Shown piece after piece: positions 1-12,344 of a stretch of DNA of 64,000 nt (positions within the stretch are counted from its first letter, which is position 1; each line of letters starts with the position of its first letter). Origin of the DNA: Xenorhabdus sp. IM139775. GTDB taxonomy: Bacteria > Pseudomonadota > Gammaproteobacteria > Enterobacterales > Enterobacteriaceae. Location: assembly GCF_028598745.1 (NCBI RefSeq), contig NZ_JAQRFK010000011.1, positions 1 through 64,000 on the forward strand, read 5' to 3'. The position numbers were made by a program, and so were the translations under genes. Under the pieces are notes generated by a model. That model worked only from the letters and a program-made list of their open reading frames with translations, searched no databases and had not been told where the DNA came from.

Positions 1-289
1 ATTGATTCAGCTATAGCTCTATGTACCGCATACACACAGTTAGTCGCATCGGTCAATTTAGACCCGTTTACCCTGACATCCAAAATGTTTTGCGGTTTAA
101 TACCACAATTCAATGAATGTCATTACACTTTCTCTATCCTATGAACTTCAAGTAGCCGTATAGTCGATAGGCGGCGAATTATGCTAGACTAGCGCATTAT
201 CGACATGAAAACAGGTCAGAAATTCCCTCCAACTTCTGATCTCAATGCTGGTCTCAATTAATTGATTCAAAAATTATTTAAGGTATCTC
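1..289. other. intergenic region upstream of metJ
   Basis: No open reading frame of note is visible here. In E. coli the metJ-metB spacer carries tandem 8-bp met boxes bound by MetJ; I looked for tandem matches to AGACGTCT and saw only poor ones (for example near positions 68-95), so no operator is called. A sequence around 147-165 (acttcaagtagccgtata) resembles one arm of the dispersed repeat described near 17.9 kb. The left neighbour lies outside the window. Confidence 0.4.
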
Positions 290-607
290 ATGGCTGAGTG
301 GAATGGTGAGTATGTCAGCCCTTATGCTGAACATGGCAAAAAAAGTGAACAGGTCAAAAAAATTACAGTCTCAATCCCGCTAAAGGTATTGAAAATACTG
401 ACTGATGAACGCACCCGCCGTCAGGTAAACAATCTGCGTCATGCAACAAACAGCGAACTGTTGTGTGAGGCTTTTCTCCATGCGTTCACTGGACAACCGT
501 TGCCTAATGACAATGATTTGCGTAAAGAGCGCTATGATGAAATCCCAGAGGCAGCGAAAATCATGATGCGTGAGCTTGGTATCGATCCTGAGACATGGGA
601 ATATTGA
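290..607 (+). CDS. metJ: methionine repressor MetJ
   Basis: Transcriptional repressor of the methionine regulon that uses S-adenosylmethionine as corepressor and binds met boxes as a ribbon-helix-helix dimer. The 105-residue length is the family norm. The DNA-binding beta strand and first helix are visible at about residues 22-42 ([19 protein letters not shown]), followed by the conserved [20 protein letters not shown] segment and the C-terminal [11 protein letters not shown]. The ATG follows an AAGGT-like ribosome binding site. A strong terminator follows directly, so the gene is probably monocistronic; metB, its usual divergent partner, would be to the left of the window. Identity is near certain from the protein sequence. 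Confidence 0.97.
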   Translation: MAEWNGEYVSPYAEHGKKSEQVKKITVSIPLKVLKILTDERTRRQVNNLRHATNSELLCEAFLHAFTGQPLPNDNDLRKERYDEIPEAAKIMMRELGIDPETWEY

Positions 608-611
608 TAAC

Positions 612-648
612 AAAAACGCCCGATGCAAAACATCGGGCGTTTTTGTTT
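612..648. terminator. bidirectional terminator between metJ and rpmE
   Basis: A GC-rich stem (cgcccgatg / catcgggcg) with a 4-nt loop caaaa-like is flanked by A-rich sequence on the left and TTTTTGTTTT on the right. It can end metJ on the plus strand and the convergent rpmE transcript on the minus strand. Confidence 0.9.
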
Positions 649-716
649 TAACTCTTGTTTTAACTATCTTTGTATTAACTCTCCGGCCTGTCTTGATGAC
701 AGACCGAAAAAAGTCA

Positions 717-932
717 TTACTTTTTAGCGCCTGGAACGCTGAAACGTTTGTTAAAGCGATCAACACGACCACCGGTCGCAACATCACGCTGCTTACCAGT
801 GTAGAACGGGTGGCATTCACCACAAACGTCCAGGTTCAGGTTGTGACCAGCAGTAGAATTGATTTTGATGATATTACCGCAAGAACAAGATGCAGTAATT
901 TCTTCGTACTTAGGATGGATACCTTCTTTCAT
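717..932 (-). CDS. rpmE: 50S ribosomal protein bL31 (zinc-binding form)
   Basis: Large-subunit ribosomal protein at the central protuberance bridge. The 71-residue protein begins MKEGIHPKY and carries the zinc-type C+ motif: Cys16, Cys18, Cys37 and Cys40 (CSC and CGEC). This marks it as the zinc-containing paralogue, as opposed to the zinc-free YkgM type induced under zinc starvation by Zur. Convergent with metJ and divergent from priA, the same arrangement as in E. coli. A 15-bp unit (cgtgttgataaaaat) is repeated twice in tandem at 993-1022 within the upstream leader region; its role is unknown. Confidence 0.96.
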   Translation of the reverse strand: MKEGIHPKYEEITASCSCGNIIKINSTAGHNLNLDVCGECHPFYTGKQRDVATGGRVDRFNKRFSVPGAKK

Positions 933-1159
933 GGGAAACCTCTGTTCAGGCCGTGTCGCTATCCAGTCTTGTTACCACCAGACACCACACGTCGTGTTGA
1001 TAAAAATCGTGTTGATAAAAATAAGTATCGGTAATTTCTATACCAAAGGCGGCGGATCATACAGAATATCTGTTTATTGCGCAATGAAATCTGCCGATTT
1101 GCTATGATACCCTTATCGCTATCTATTTTTTACAGACTCGTCGTACTTCAGGATGTATT

Positions 1160-1190
1160 GATTATCTCCCCGCAAAGCGGGGAGATAATC
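1160..1190. repeat. perfect 31-bp palindrome of a dispersed repeat family
   Basis: Two 14-bp arms, gattatctccccgc and gcggggagataatc, are separated by AAA. A related palindrome with the same outer GATTATC/GATAATC ends occurs at 17956-17985, and both are preceded or followed by acttca-type sequence, so this looks like a dispersed extragenic palindrome. There is no T run, so it is not a typical terminator. It lies 42 bp upstream of the priA start. Confidence 0.6.
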
Positions 1191-1213
1191 AGCAACTTTC
1201 GTCTGACCATTAA

Positions 1214-3430
<2,217 letters not shown>

Positions 3431-3604
3431 TTAGGCGGGACGTTATCAGGCAAACCGTTGCTGAAAAACAGAGATAACTATTTCTCTAATTTGCGAAGTA
3501 CCTCTAAGAAATGATTCATATCACATTTTTAATGCAAACAAAGTAACGGATGGATCGATTAATCAGTTTAAAATGAACTTATTAATATTGTTGTAGAAAA
3601 TAAA

Positions 3605-3641
3605 CCCGCCAGCCCCCCTCAGGAATGACTGGCGTTTTTTT
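3605..3641 (+). terminator. rho-independent terminator after priA
   Basis: Stem cgccag / ctggcg followed by seven T residues, located in the 263-bp priA-cytR spacer. Loop is long (about 16 nt), so strength is uncertain. Confidence 0.6.
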
Positions 3642-3693
3642 AGCAATCCAGATAGCAATCGTTTCGCGGTCAGTGGGGAGTAAGGGGTGAACT

Positions 3694-4719
3694 ATGGAAA
3701 AAAAGAATGGCGCGTTGGCAACCATGAAAGATGTTGCCAAAGCGGCGGGTGTTTCTACCGCAACAGTATCAAGGGCGCTAATGAATCCTGATAAAGTTTC
3801 TGCCCGTACTCGCCAGAAGGTTGAAAATTCGGTATTAGAAGTCGGTTACTATCCCCACAGCCTGGCCAAAAATTTACGCCGCAATGACGCCAGAACTATC
3901 TTGGTTATCGTTCCCAATATCAGTGATCCTTTTTTTACTGACGTGATTCGAGGCATCGAAGAAACCGCAGCTGAACACGGTTACTTGGTTCTGATCGGGG
4001 ATTGCCAACATCAGCAGCAACAAGAACATGCCTTTATCAATTTTCTGATCACCAAACGCATTGATGGTATGGTGCTACTGGGTTCCAACATTCCTTTTGA
4101 TGTTTCCAAAGAAGAGCAGAAAAACCTCCCCCCCATAGTGATGGCGAATGAATTCGCTCCGGAACTGGAACTTCCCACCGTCCATATAGACAACCTGACA
4201 GCCGCCTTCAATGCGACCCATTACTTGCAAAAACTGGGACACAAACACATCGCCTGCATTACCGGACCGGAAACCATGCCACTGTGCCACTATCGCTTGC
4301 AAGGTTACATTCAGGCATTACGGCGTACAGGGGAAGAAATTCGCGAAGAGTATATTATCCGCGGTGATTTTACCCATGAAAGCGGAGCGACATTGACGGA
4401 AACCCTGCTGACTTTGCCAGCGCCGCCAAGTGCTATTTTCTGCCATAGTGATGTCATGGCCATGGGCGCAATGTGGCAAGCTAAAAAAATGGGGTTAAAA
4501 TTACCAGAAGATCTCTCTGTTGTCGGTTTCGATAATTTAAACCTCGCACAATATTGCGAACCAGCCCTAACCACAGTGAAACAGCCCCGTTATGAAATTG
4601 GGCACCATGCCATCCTGTTATTGCTGGAACAGCTTCAAGGCCGCTTAGTTGCTAAAGGTTCAAGATTATTGGAGACAGAATTGATCATTCGTGCAAGTAC
4701 TTGTTCGCCTAAAAGCTAG
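3694..4719 (+). CDS. cytR: LacI-family repressor CytR
   Basis: Repressor of nucleoside uptake and catabolism genes that works together with CRP and is induced by cytidine. The 341-residue protein has an N-terminal LacI-type helix-turn-helix (TMKDVAKAAGVSTATVSRAL, about residues 10-29), hinge helix (NPDKVSARTRQKVENSV) and a periplasmic-binding-protein-like effector domain beginning near ARTILVIVPNISDPFF. The closest match I recognise is CytR rather than PurR or GalR, supported by synteny priA-cytR-ftsN. It is separated from ftsN by 71 bp; shared transcription is possible but no terminator or promoter is clear. Confidence 0.93.
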   Translation: MEKKNGALATMKDVAKAAGVSTATVSRALMNPDKVSARTRQKVENSVLEVGYYPHSLAKNLRRNDARTILVIVPNISDPFFTDVIRGIEETAAEHGYLVLIGDCQHQQQQEHAFINFLITKRIDGMVLLGSNIPFDVSKEEQKNLPPIVMANEFAPELELPTVHIDNLTAAFNATHYLQKLGHKHIACITGPETMPLCHYRLQGYIQALRRTGEEIREEYIIRGDFTHESGATLTETLLTLPAPPSAIFCHSDVMAMGAMWQAKKMGLKLPEDLSVVGFDNLNLAQYCEPALTTVKQPRYEIGHHAILLLLEQLQGRLVAKGSRLLETELIIRASTCSPKS

Positions 4720-4790
4720 GCAAATAACAATAGGTTAAGTAACATTAGTTATTCATTCCTTCATTTTTTAATAACTCAGTGAATTAAACA

Positions 4791-5591
4791 GTGGCACAAC
4801 GAGATTATGTGAGTCGCGGGCGTAACAATCCCCGTCGGAAAAGTACTGGTAAGAAAAAAAATCAGGCTCAAGGATTCCCCAAAACTCCATTAGCCATTGC
4901 AATGGCCTTGGTGGTCACGTTTATTGGCGGGCTTTATTTCATCGTACACAATAAGCAGGAAAGCAATAAGCAAGAAGAAAGTGTACGGGATGCCCCTCAG
5001 CCCCACCCTCAAACCAAGGGAGATGGCCTGCCACCAAAACCCGAAGAGCGTTGGAGTTATATCAAGGAATTAGAAAATCGGCCTGTTAATCAATCTTCCC
5101 TGCAAGAACCGGATGCGCCGTTGAATAAACCGTTCAATCAAGCGTCCCAATTAACACCAGAACAGAAACAGCTACTCGAACAAATGCAGGCCGACATGCG
5201 CCAGCCACCTATTTCACTGAAAGAGGTGCCTTATAACAGTGAATCTGTTCCACGTTCACGGGTATTGATCAATCCGCCGGCACCTCAATCTGACTATGCT
5301 CAGCAGCAACATGCCCAGCGGCAAACCGAACCGGCTTTGTCAGCGCAAAAGCCTGAAACAAACGAGGCAAAATTAATGCTACAATGCGGCTCTTTCCGCA
5401 CCATGGAACAGGCAGAATCTGTCCGTGCCAGCCTTGCATTCGCCGGCATTGAAAGCCAGATTGCCACGAAAGACAATTGGCACCGTGTTGTGCTTGGTCC
5501 TTATAAAAATAGGGCCAGTGCTGAAAAGATGCGCGAACGTGTTGCCGTTGCGGGTGTACCCGGCTGTATTCTCCGCCCTGCCGGGGGTTGA
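4791..5591 (+). CDS. ftsN: cell division protein FtsN
   Basis: Late division protein that triggers septal peptidoglycan synthesis through FtsA and FtsQLB/FtsWI. The start is GTG at 4791, giving the family's MAQRDYV N-terminus. Residues 1-30 are a basic cytoplasmic tail, a single membrane helix spans about 33-53 (TPLAIAMALVVTFIGGLYF), then a proline/glutamine-rich periplasmic linker contains the short conserved essential region (PEERWSYIKELENRP), and a SPOR domain occupies about 192-264 (LMLQCGSFRTMEQAESVRAS). The length of 266 residues is shorter than E. coli's 319, mostly in the linker. The sigma-32 promoter of hslV overlaps its stop codon. Confidence 0.95.
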   Translation: MAQRDYVSRGRNNPRRKSTGKKKNQAQGFPKTPLAIAMALVVTFIGGLYFIVHNKQESNKQEESVRDAPQPHPQTKGDGLPPKPEERWSYIKELENRPVNQSSLQEPDAPLNKPFNQASQLTPEQKQLLEQMQADMRQPPISLKEVPYNSESVPRSRVLINPPAPQSDYAQQQHAQRQTEPALSAQKPETNEAKLMLQCGSFRTMEQAESVRASLAFAGIESQIATKDNWHRVVLGPYKNRASAEKMRERVAVAGVPGCILRPAGG

Positions 5592-5612
5592 AAAAGCGGA
5601 AAGCTCCCCCAT
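5588..5612 (+). promoter_or_regulatory. sigma-32 heat-shock promoter for hslVU
   Basis: The -35-like element gTTGAAA at 5588-5593 is followed by a 13-bp spacer and CCCCAT at 5607-5612, matching the sigma-32 consensus CTTGAAA-N13/14-CCCCAT closely. It overlaps the ftsN stop codon and would start transcription near 5619, leaving a leader of about 110 nt before hslV. hslVU is a known heat-shock operon, which fits. Confidence 0.85.
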
Positions 5613-5630
5613 CTTAATTTCTAATAACTT

Positions 5631-5695
5631 ACACATGGTGCTTTTATCAGCAATGCACAGCCAATTGTGGGATAACCCATTAATGCGCCGTGTGT
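5631..5695 (+). promoter_or_regulatory. hslVU 5' leader stem-loop
   Basis: The segment acacatggtgc (5631-5641) can pair over 11 positions, two of them G-U, with gcgccgtgtgt (5685-5695), enclosing a 43-nt apical region. It sits between the sigma-32 promoter and the hslV start. E. coli hslVU is known to have a conserved 5'-leader hairpin that stabilises the mRNA; the position and architecture here suggest the same element. Confidence 0.65.
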
Positions 5696-5728
5696 ACCCT
5701 CTTCTATTTTGTAACCAGGGGCTAACTC

Positions 5729-6259
5729 GTGACTACAATCGTAAGTGTTCGCCGTAATGGCAAAGTCGTCATCGGTGGTGATGGACAAGCAACAATGGGC
5801 CATACCGTTATGAAAGGCAATGTCCGCAAAGTCCGCCGCCTTTACAATGACAAAGTCATCGCGGGTTTTGCCGGCGGTACTGCTGATGCGTTCACGCTGT
5901 TCGAGCTGTTTGAACGAAAACTCGAAATGCATCAAGGGCATCTGACCAAGGCTGCCGTTGAATTAGCCAAAGACTGGCGAACGGATCGCATGCTGCGCAA
6001 GCTGGAAGCCCTGCTTGCTGTCGCAGATGAAAGTGCTTCCCTGATCATTACGGGTAACGGTGATGTGATCCAGCCAGAGAATGACCTGATCGCTATTGGT
6101 TCCGGTGGGTCATACGCACAAGCGGCTGCCCGCGCCATGCTGGAAACAACCGAACTCAGCGCCAGAGAAATCGCAGAACGCGCTTTGACTATCGCCGGCG
6201 ATATCTGCATCTACACCAACCATAATCACAACTTTGAAGAACTGCCTTCGAAAGCGTAA
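5729..6259 (+). CDS. hslV: HslV (ClpQ) peptidase subunit
   Basis: Threonine peptidase of the HslUV ATP-dependent protease, a double hexamer related to proteasome beta subunits that degrades misfolded and regulatory proteins. The start is GTG at 5729; removal of Met exposes the catalytic Thr of [19 protein letters not shown]. The 176-residue length and the motifs [14 protein letters not shown] and [15 protein letters not shown] are standard. hslU starts 11 bp after the stop, so the two are co-transcribed from the sigma-32 promoter. Confidence 0.97.
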   Translation: MTTIVSVRRNGKVVIGGDGQATMGHTVMKGNVRKVRRLYNDKVIAGFAGGTADAFTLFELFERKLEMHQGHLTKAAVELAKDWRTDRMLRKLEALLAVADESASLIITGNGDVIQPENDLIAIGSGGSYAQAAARAMLETTELSAREIAERALTIAGDICIYTNHNHNFEELPSKA

Positions 6260-6270
6260 GGATAGATAGT

Positions 6271-7602
6271 ATGTCTGAAATGACTCCTCGCGAAATTGTC
6301 AGCGAACTCAACAATCACATTATTGGTCAGGACAAAGCAAAACGTGCAGTTGCTATTGCCCTGCGTAACCGCTGGCGTCGCATGCAGTTAGATGAATCAC
6401 TGCGCCATGAAGTCACGCCTAAAAATATTCTGATGATCGGCCCAACCGGTGTCGGTAAAACCGAGATTGCCCGCCGTCTGGCAAAACTGGCCAACGCGCC
6501 TTTTATCAAGGTTGAAGCCACTAAATTCACCGAAGTGGGTTATGTCGGTAAAGAAGTTGATTCCATTATTCGTGATCTCACTGATGCCGCCGTCAAAATG
6601 GTGCGCCTGCAATCCATTGAGAAGAATCGTTATCGCGCAGAAGAATTAGCCGAAGAGCGTATTCTGGATGTCCTGCTGCCACCGGCAAAAAATAACTGGG
6701 GACAGACAGAATCCCAGCCTGAGCCATCTTCAACCCGTCAGGCATTCCGCAAGAAATTGCGTGAAGGCCAGTTAGACGATAAAGAAATTGAAATCGAAGT
6801 TTCAGCCGCTCCCGTTGGCGTTGAAATCATGGCACCGCCGGGCATGGAGGAGATGACAAATCAGTTGCAATCCATGTTCCAGAATCTGGCAGGCCAGCGT
6901 CAAAAAAGTCACAAGATGAAAATCAAAGACGCATTCAAGTTGCTGGTCGAAGAAGAAGCCGCAAAACTGGTCAATCCTGAAGAGCTGAAACAACAGGCGA
7001 TTGATGCGGTTGAACAACACGGTATCGTTTTCATTGATGAGATCGATAAAATTTGTAAACGCGGTCAAACTTCCGGCCCGGATGTTTCCCGTGAAGGGGT
7101 TCAGCGCGATCTGCTGCCGCTGGTTGAAGGTTGTACCGTTTCCACGAAACACGGCATGGTCAAAACGGATCACATCCTGTTTATCGCCTCCGGCGCATTT
7201 CAGGTTTCCAGCCCTTCCGATCTGATCCCAGAGCTTCAAGGCCGCCTGCCAATCCGCGTTGAATTGCAAGCCCTGACCACAGAAGACTTTGAACGTATCC
7301 TGACTGAGCCTAATGCTTCACTGACTGAACAGTACAAGGCCCTGATGGCAACGGAAGGCATGAATATCGAATTTACCACTGACGGTATCCGTAAAATTGC
7401 CGAAGCCGCATGGCAAGTCAATGAAACAACTGAGAACATTGGTGCCCGTCGTCTGCACACTGTGCTTGAGCGTATGATGGAAGATGTCTCTTTCGACGCC
7501 AGTGAACGTCATGGTCAATCCGTTGAAATCAATGCTGATTATGTCAAAGAGCACTTGGATGAGCTGGTTGCAGATGAAGATTTGAGCCGGTTTATTTTAT
7601 AA
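6271..7602 (+). CDS. hslU: HslU (ClpY) ATPase subunit
   Basis: AAA+ unfoldase that feeds substrates to HslV. At 443 residues it is full length. The Walker A motif GPTGVGKT is at residues 57-64, Walker [12 protein letters not shown] near 250, the pore-loop region follows GYVGKEV, the intermediate (I) domain lies between about 110 and 240, and the C-terminal tail ends SRFIL, which inserts into HslV to activate it. A ribosome binding site (AAGGA) precedes the ATG. A hairpin at 7650-7676 probably ends the operon. Confidence 0.97.
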   Translation: MSEMTPREIVSELNNHIIGQDKAKRAVAIALRNRWRRMQLDESLRHEVTPKNILMIGPTGVGKTEIARRLAKLANAPFIKVEATKFTEVGYVGKEVDSIIRDLTDAAVKMVRLQSIEKNRYRAEELAEERILDVLLPPAKNNWGQTESQPEPSSTRQAFRKKLREGQLDDKEIEIEVSAAPVGVEIMAPPGMEEMTNQLQSMFQNLAGQRQKSHKMKIKDAFKLLVEEEAAKLVNPEELKQQAIDAVEQHGIVFIDEIDKICKRGQTSGPDVSREGVQRDLLPLVEGCTVSTKHGMVKTDHILFIASGAFQVSSPSDLIPELQGRLPIRVELQALTTEDFERILTEPNASLTEQYKALMATEGMNIEFTTDGIRKIAEAAWQVNETTENIGARRLHTVLERMMEDVSFDASERHGQSVEINADYVKEHLDELVADEDLSRFIL

Positions 7603-7649
7603 CCAGTCAGATTGGCTTGATTCGCGACAACTCGCCGGATCGATTAAAC

Positions 7650-7676
7650 ATGGGAGGCTTTTAGCCTCCCATTTTA
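7650..7676 (+). terminator. terminator after hslU
   Basis: Perfect 10-bp arms atgggaggct / agcctcccat with a TTT loop, followed by TTTA. Likely ends hslVU before menA. Confidence 0.8.
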
Positions 7677-7714
7677 CTATGTTCGATGGTATAAAATTAA
7701 TTACACCAATCATA

Positions 7715-8650
7715 ATGACAAACAGTGACAATATGAGCCCAACAACGTCTATCAGCCAGATACAGGCATGGCTGGAAAGTTTACGCCCCAAAACGCTTCC
7801 ACTGGCCGTTGCTGCCGTCATCACGGGTTCAGCCCTTGCGTCATGGACCGGGCATTTCAAATGGCCTGTTGCGTTACTGGCATTATTAACCGCCGCCATG
7901 CTGCAAATTCTTTCCAATCTTGCCAATGATTACGGTGATGTTGTCAAAGGCAGTGATACAAGAGAACGCATTGGCCCGATGCGTGGCATGCAAAAAGGTC
8001 TGATTACCGCAAGACAGATGAAAAATGCCTTGAAGATCACGGTGCTGCTCTCTTGTTTATCCGGCATTGCCCTTATCGCTGTCGCCTGCAATAGCCCGAG
8101 CGACATACTTGGTTTCTTGGCCCTGGGGCTACTGGCGATTGTCGCAGCGATCACTTATACCGTGGGCACCCGTCCTTATGGCTATCTGGGATTGGGGGAT
8201 ATTTCCGTGCTGATTTTCTTCGGCTACTTGAGTGTACTGGGGACTTACTATCTGCAAGTCGGTACTTTTTCCATCAGCACCCTTTTGCCCGCTACCGCCA
8301 GTGGCTTACTCGCGGTGGCGGTTTTGAACATCAATAACCTGCGCGATATCGAAAGTGACCGCCAAAATGGCAAAAATACGCTGGCTGTCCGGCTGGGAGG
8401 AAAAAAGGCGCGCTATTACCATGCTGTTCTTCTGATCACTGCCATGCTCTGCCTGATAGTCTTCACGCTCCTATACCTGAATGGCTGGTTGAGTTGGTTG
8501 TTCTTGCTTGCTTTTCCCCTGTTGTTAACACAGATAGCGCAAGTCCTGCGTGATCCCACACCGGAAGGGATGCGTTCCAAGTTAGTACAAATGGTCAAAG
8601 CGGCATTATTGACCAATATCCTGTTTTCCATTGGATTAGTACTTAATTAA
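7715..8650 (+). CDS. menA: 1,4-dihydroxy-2-naphthoate octaprenyltransferase MenA
   Basis: Membrane prenyltransferase that attaches the octaprenyl chain to DHNA in menaquinone synthesis. UbiA-family motifs are present: the first Asp-rich motif in NLANDYGDVVKGSD, the second in NINNLRDIESDRQNGKNT, and about nine hydrophobic helices. The frame is open from 7679, but that ATG lies directly against the hslU terminator; homology to the E. coli N-terminus (AWLESLRPKTLPLA) favours the ATG at 7715 or at 7733. No strong ribosome binding site decides between them. rraA follows in the same direction, as in E. coli. Confidence 0.93.
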   Translation: MTNSDNMSPTTSISQIQAWLESLRPKTLPLAVAAVITGSALASWTGHFKWPVALLALLTAAMLQILSNLANDYGDVVKGSDTRERIGPMRGMQKGLITARQMKNALKITVLLSCLSGIALIAVACNSPSDILGFLALGLLAIVAAITYTVGTRPYGYLGLGDISVLIFFGYLSVLGTYYLQVGTFSISTLLPATASGLLAVAVLNINNLRDIESDRQNGKNTLAVRLGGKKARYYHAVLLITAMLCLIVFTLLYLNGWLSWLFLLAFPLLLTQIAQVLRDPTPEGMRSKLVQMVKAALLTNILFSIGLVLN

Positions 8651-8758
8651 GCGAGTAAACTTCAATTTTACACATCCGTTTTAAGATTGATGATTTTGCC
8701 AACACTGGCTTTAAAAGGATATACTGTCCGTTCCTTGCATAAACCAGACGTCAATCCC

Positions 8759-9280
8759 ATGAAATATGATACTTCCGAACTTTGTGATACATATCAAGAA
8801 GATATAAACGTGGTAGAGCCACTCTTCTCCAACTTTGGTGGGCGTACTTCATTTGGTGGTCAGATCATCACGGTGAAATGTTTTGAAGACAATGGCCTTC
8901 TTTATGATTTACTTGAAGAAAATGGACATGGTCGCATTTTGCTCGTTGATGGCGGCGGCTCGGTACGCAAAGCACTCGTTGATGCCGAACTGGCTCAACT
9001 TGCTGTCAATAATGAGTGGGAAGGCATTGTCGTCTATGGCGCAGTGCGTCAGGTCGATTATCTCGCAGAACTGGATATTGGTATTCAAGCCATGGCTGCC
9101 ATTCCTGCCGGCTCCAATAGTGAAGGGGTGGGAGAAAGTGATATCAGGGTGAATTTCGGTGGCGTCACCTTCTTCTCCGGTGACTATCTTTACGCAGATA
9201 ATACCGGCATCGTGTTATCAGATGTCCCCCTGGAGATGGACGAAGCGCTGGATGAAGACAGTGACGATGATAACAGGTAA
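8759..9280 (+). CDS. rraA: RraA, regulator of ribonuclease E activity A
   Basis: Trimeric protein inhibitor that binds RNase E and modulates mRNA decay. The start at 8759 is chosen because it gives the family N-terminus [15 protein letters not shown]; the frame is open further upstream but those residues do not match the family. Conserved segments include [33 protein letters not shown] and [15 protein letters not shown]. It ends in an acidic tail ([14 protein letters not shown]) that makes it 173 residues, about 12 longer than E. coli RraA. Followed at once by a bidirectional terminator shared with zapB. Confidence 0.95.
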   Translation: MKYDTSELCDTYQEDINVVEPLFSNFGGRTSFGGQIITVKCFEDNGLLYDLLEENGHGRILLVDGGGSVRKALVDAELAQLAVNNEWEGIVVYGAVRQVDYLAELDIGIQAMAAIPAGSNSEGVGESDIRVNFGGVTFFSGDYLYADNTGIVLSDVPLEMDEALDEDSDDDNR

Positions 9281-9283
9281 AAA

Positions 9284-9307
9284 AAGGGCGCAATTATCGC
9301 CCTTTTT
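9284..9307. terminator. bidirectional terminator between rraA and zapB
   Basis: Stem aagggcg / cgccctt with loop caattat, A run on the left and T run on the right, lying between convergent genes. Confidence 0.85.
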
Positions 9308-9327
9308 CAGCTAAGCCATCGGATGCC

Positions 9328-9570
9328 TTATTGCACATCTTCCATCTTACCCAACAGAGTGCGTAAGCGCTCTTGCCATGCAGTTTGTTCTTGTTTGAAC
9401 TGCTCATTTTCACGAATCAGAGAATCACGGCTGTCTGCCATATTCTGGACATCCTGAGATAAGACAGCATTCTTTTCTTTTAATTCTTCAATTTCCATTT
9501 GCAGCAAAGTGATGGTATCAATCGCCTGCTGAACTTTAGATTCTAGCTTTTCAAAAACTTCAAATGACAT
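9328..9570 (-). CDS. zapB: cell division coiled-coil protein ZapB
   Basis: Small cytoplasmic division factor that forms a layer between the Z-ring (through ZapA) and the Ter macrodomain (through MatP). The 80 residues are almost entirely coiled coil ([19 protein letters not shown] then heptads of I, L, V and charged residues) and end LLGKMEDVQ. Position next to rraA and divergent from glpF is as in E. coli. Confidence 0.95.
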   Translation of the reverse strand: MSFEVFEKLESKVQQAIDTITLLQMEIEELKEKNAVLSQDVQNMADSRDSLIRENEQFKQEQTAWQERLRTLLGKMEDVQ

Positions 9571-9679
9571 TCTGGGGCCCCTCTTGTAAGCAATGTATTG
9601 ATTGTATTTAGCCTATTAACGTCTGTCTAGTTGCATCCTTTCAATGTGCGGCATAACGCTAAATATAGTGACCAAACTC

Positions 9680-9701
9680 AAATGTCTATAAGATCACATT
9701 T
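9680..9701. promoter_or_regulatory. probable CRP-cAMP site upstream of glpFK
   Basis: The 22-bp sequence begins AAATGT and ends AGATCACATTT, an exact right half and outer left half of the CRP consensus AAATGTGA-N6-TCACATTT. It lies about 190 bp before glpF in a 318-bp spacer that otherwise holds no gene. glpFK is CRP-activated in E. coli. GlpR operators would be expected closer to glpF, but I could not identify them with confidence. Confidence 0.6.
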
Positions 9702-9888
9702 GGCAAGCTCAATAAAACACCAAACACATGCGAATTCGCTCATTTTGTTGACGCAACACGCAGATTTCAATTTCGCTATTTCTCGTTTACGCGCATTAAC
9801 GATAAATTCACAGGCACCTTTCTCTTAGTACACAAGAAGGGGCTAATAATTACACTCTCTCCCCTGTACTTTTTTATAGGATATAGAA

Positions 9889-10686
9889 ATGAGCCAGACC
9901 ACAACTCCAACACTATCAGGTCAATGCATTTCCGAATTTCTAGGGACTGCGTTGCTCGTTTTTTTTGGCTTAGGCTGCGTCGCTGCTGCCCGGGTCGCAG
10001 GAGCGCAACTGGGCTTATGGGAAATCAGCATCATTTGGGGCTTTGGTGTCGCCCTGGCAGTTTATCTCACTGCCGGCGTTTCAGGCGCACACCTTAACCC
10101 CGCCGTGACCCTTGCTTTATGCCTATTTGCCAACTTTGACAGAAAAAAAGTGTTGCCTTACATCATTGCCCAAATGTTCGGTGGCTTTGTCGCAGCACTC
10201 ATCATCTACATGATGTATTACAACCTTTTCCTGGATTATGAGCAAGTTCACAACATCGTTCGCGGCTCGCAGGAAAGTCTCTTTACCGCCGGCGTTTTCT
10301 CTACTTACCCTGCCGCACCGATCTCCGTACTCCATGCGTTTATCATTGAAGTTATCATCGCGGCCGTTTTGCTGTGCCTGATCCTATCGCTGACAGATGA
10401 TGGTAATGGCATACCACGGGGGCCTCTGGCACCGCTGTTAATCGGTATTCTCATCGCGGTGATCGGAGGTTCATTTGGCCCCCTGACTGGATTTGCCCTG
10501 AACCCGGCGCGTGACTTCGGCCCCAAATTAGTGGCTTACTTGGCTGGCTGGGGAGACATTGCCCTGACCGGAGGCCGGGATATTCCTTATTGCCTTGTTC
10601 CATTAGTAGCTCCTATTGTTGGCGCGATGTTAGGTGCTTTTGGCTACCGCAAACTGATTGCCCGCCATTTACCGCGCCATGATTGA
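9889..10686 (+). CDS. glpF: glycerol uptake facilitator GlpF
   Basis: Aquaglyceroporin of the inner membrane. Two NPA boxes are visible, SGAHLNPAVT near residue 70 and GFALNPARDFGP near 205, with six membrane helices and two half-helices. The selectivity-filter region around NPAR(D) marks a glycerol facilitator (Asp after the second NPA-Arg) rather than a water-only aquaporin. Length 265 is slightly shorter than E. coli's 281. glpK follows after 19 bp, so the two form an operon. Confidence 0.95.
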   Translation: MSQTTTPTLSGQCISEFLGTALLVFFGLGCVAAARVAGAQLGLWEISIIWGFGVALAVYLTAGVSGAHLNPAVTLALCLFANFDRKKVLPYIIAQMFGGFVAALIIYMMYYNLFLDYEQVHNIVRGSQESLFTAGVFSTYPAAPISVLHAFIIEVIIAAVLLCLILSLTDDGNGIPRGPLAPLLIGILIAVIGGSFGPLTGFALNPARDFGPKLVAYLAGWGDIALTGGRDIPYCLVPLVAPIVGAMLGAFGYRKLIARHLPRHD

Positions 10687-10690
10687 ATAA

Positions 10691-12229
<1,539 letters not shown>

Positions 12230-12246
12230 CCGCAGAATATTAAGCG

Positions 12247-12319
12247 AATAGCATTAAGACAATAGCATTAAGCCAATAAAAAGCTCTGGCAGGGTTTATA
12301 CACGTTGCCAGAGCTTTTA
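12247..12319 (+). terminator. glpFK terminator with short repeats before it
   Basis: Ten-bp arms agctctggca (12282) and tgccagagct (12306-12315) with TTTT after them form a terminator between the convergent glpK and emrD. Just upstream the 12-bp unit aatagcattaag occurs twice (12247 and 12261). Confidence 0.85.
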
Positions 12320-12344
12320 AAAAAGCGATCATTTTTAGCCGATG

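Noticed and set aside
60..260. Possible met boxes upstream of metJ
   Set aside because: Only weak matches to AGACGTCT and no tandem set at 8-bp spacing.
570..1034. Open frame across metJ end and rpmE antisense
   Set aside because: Shadow of rpmE on the opposite strand plus a terminator; no homology or ribosome binding site.
9725..9820. GlpR operators before glpF
   Set aside because: Some CG-containing half sites (for example atgcgaattcgctcat) but none fits the GlpR consensus well enough.
9631..9828. 65-codon frame upstream of glpF
   Set aside because: Lies over the CRP site and promoter region; no ribosome binding site, residues look random.
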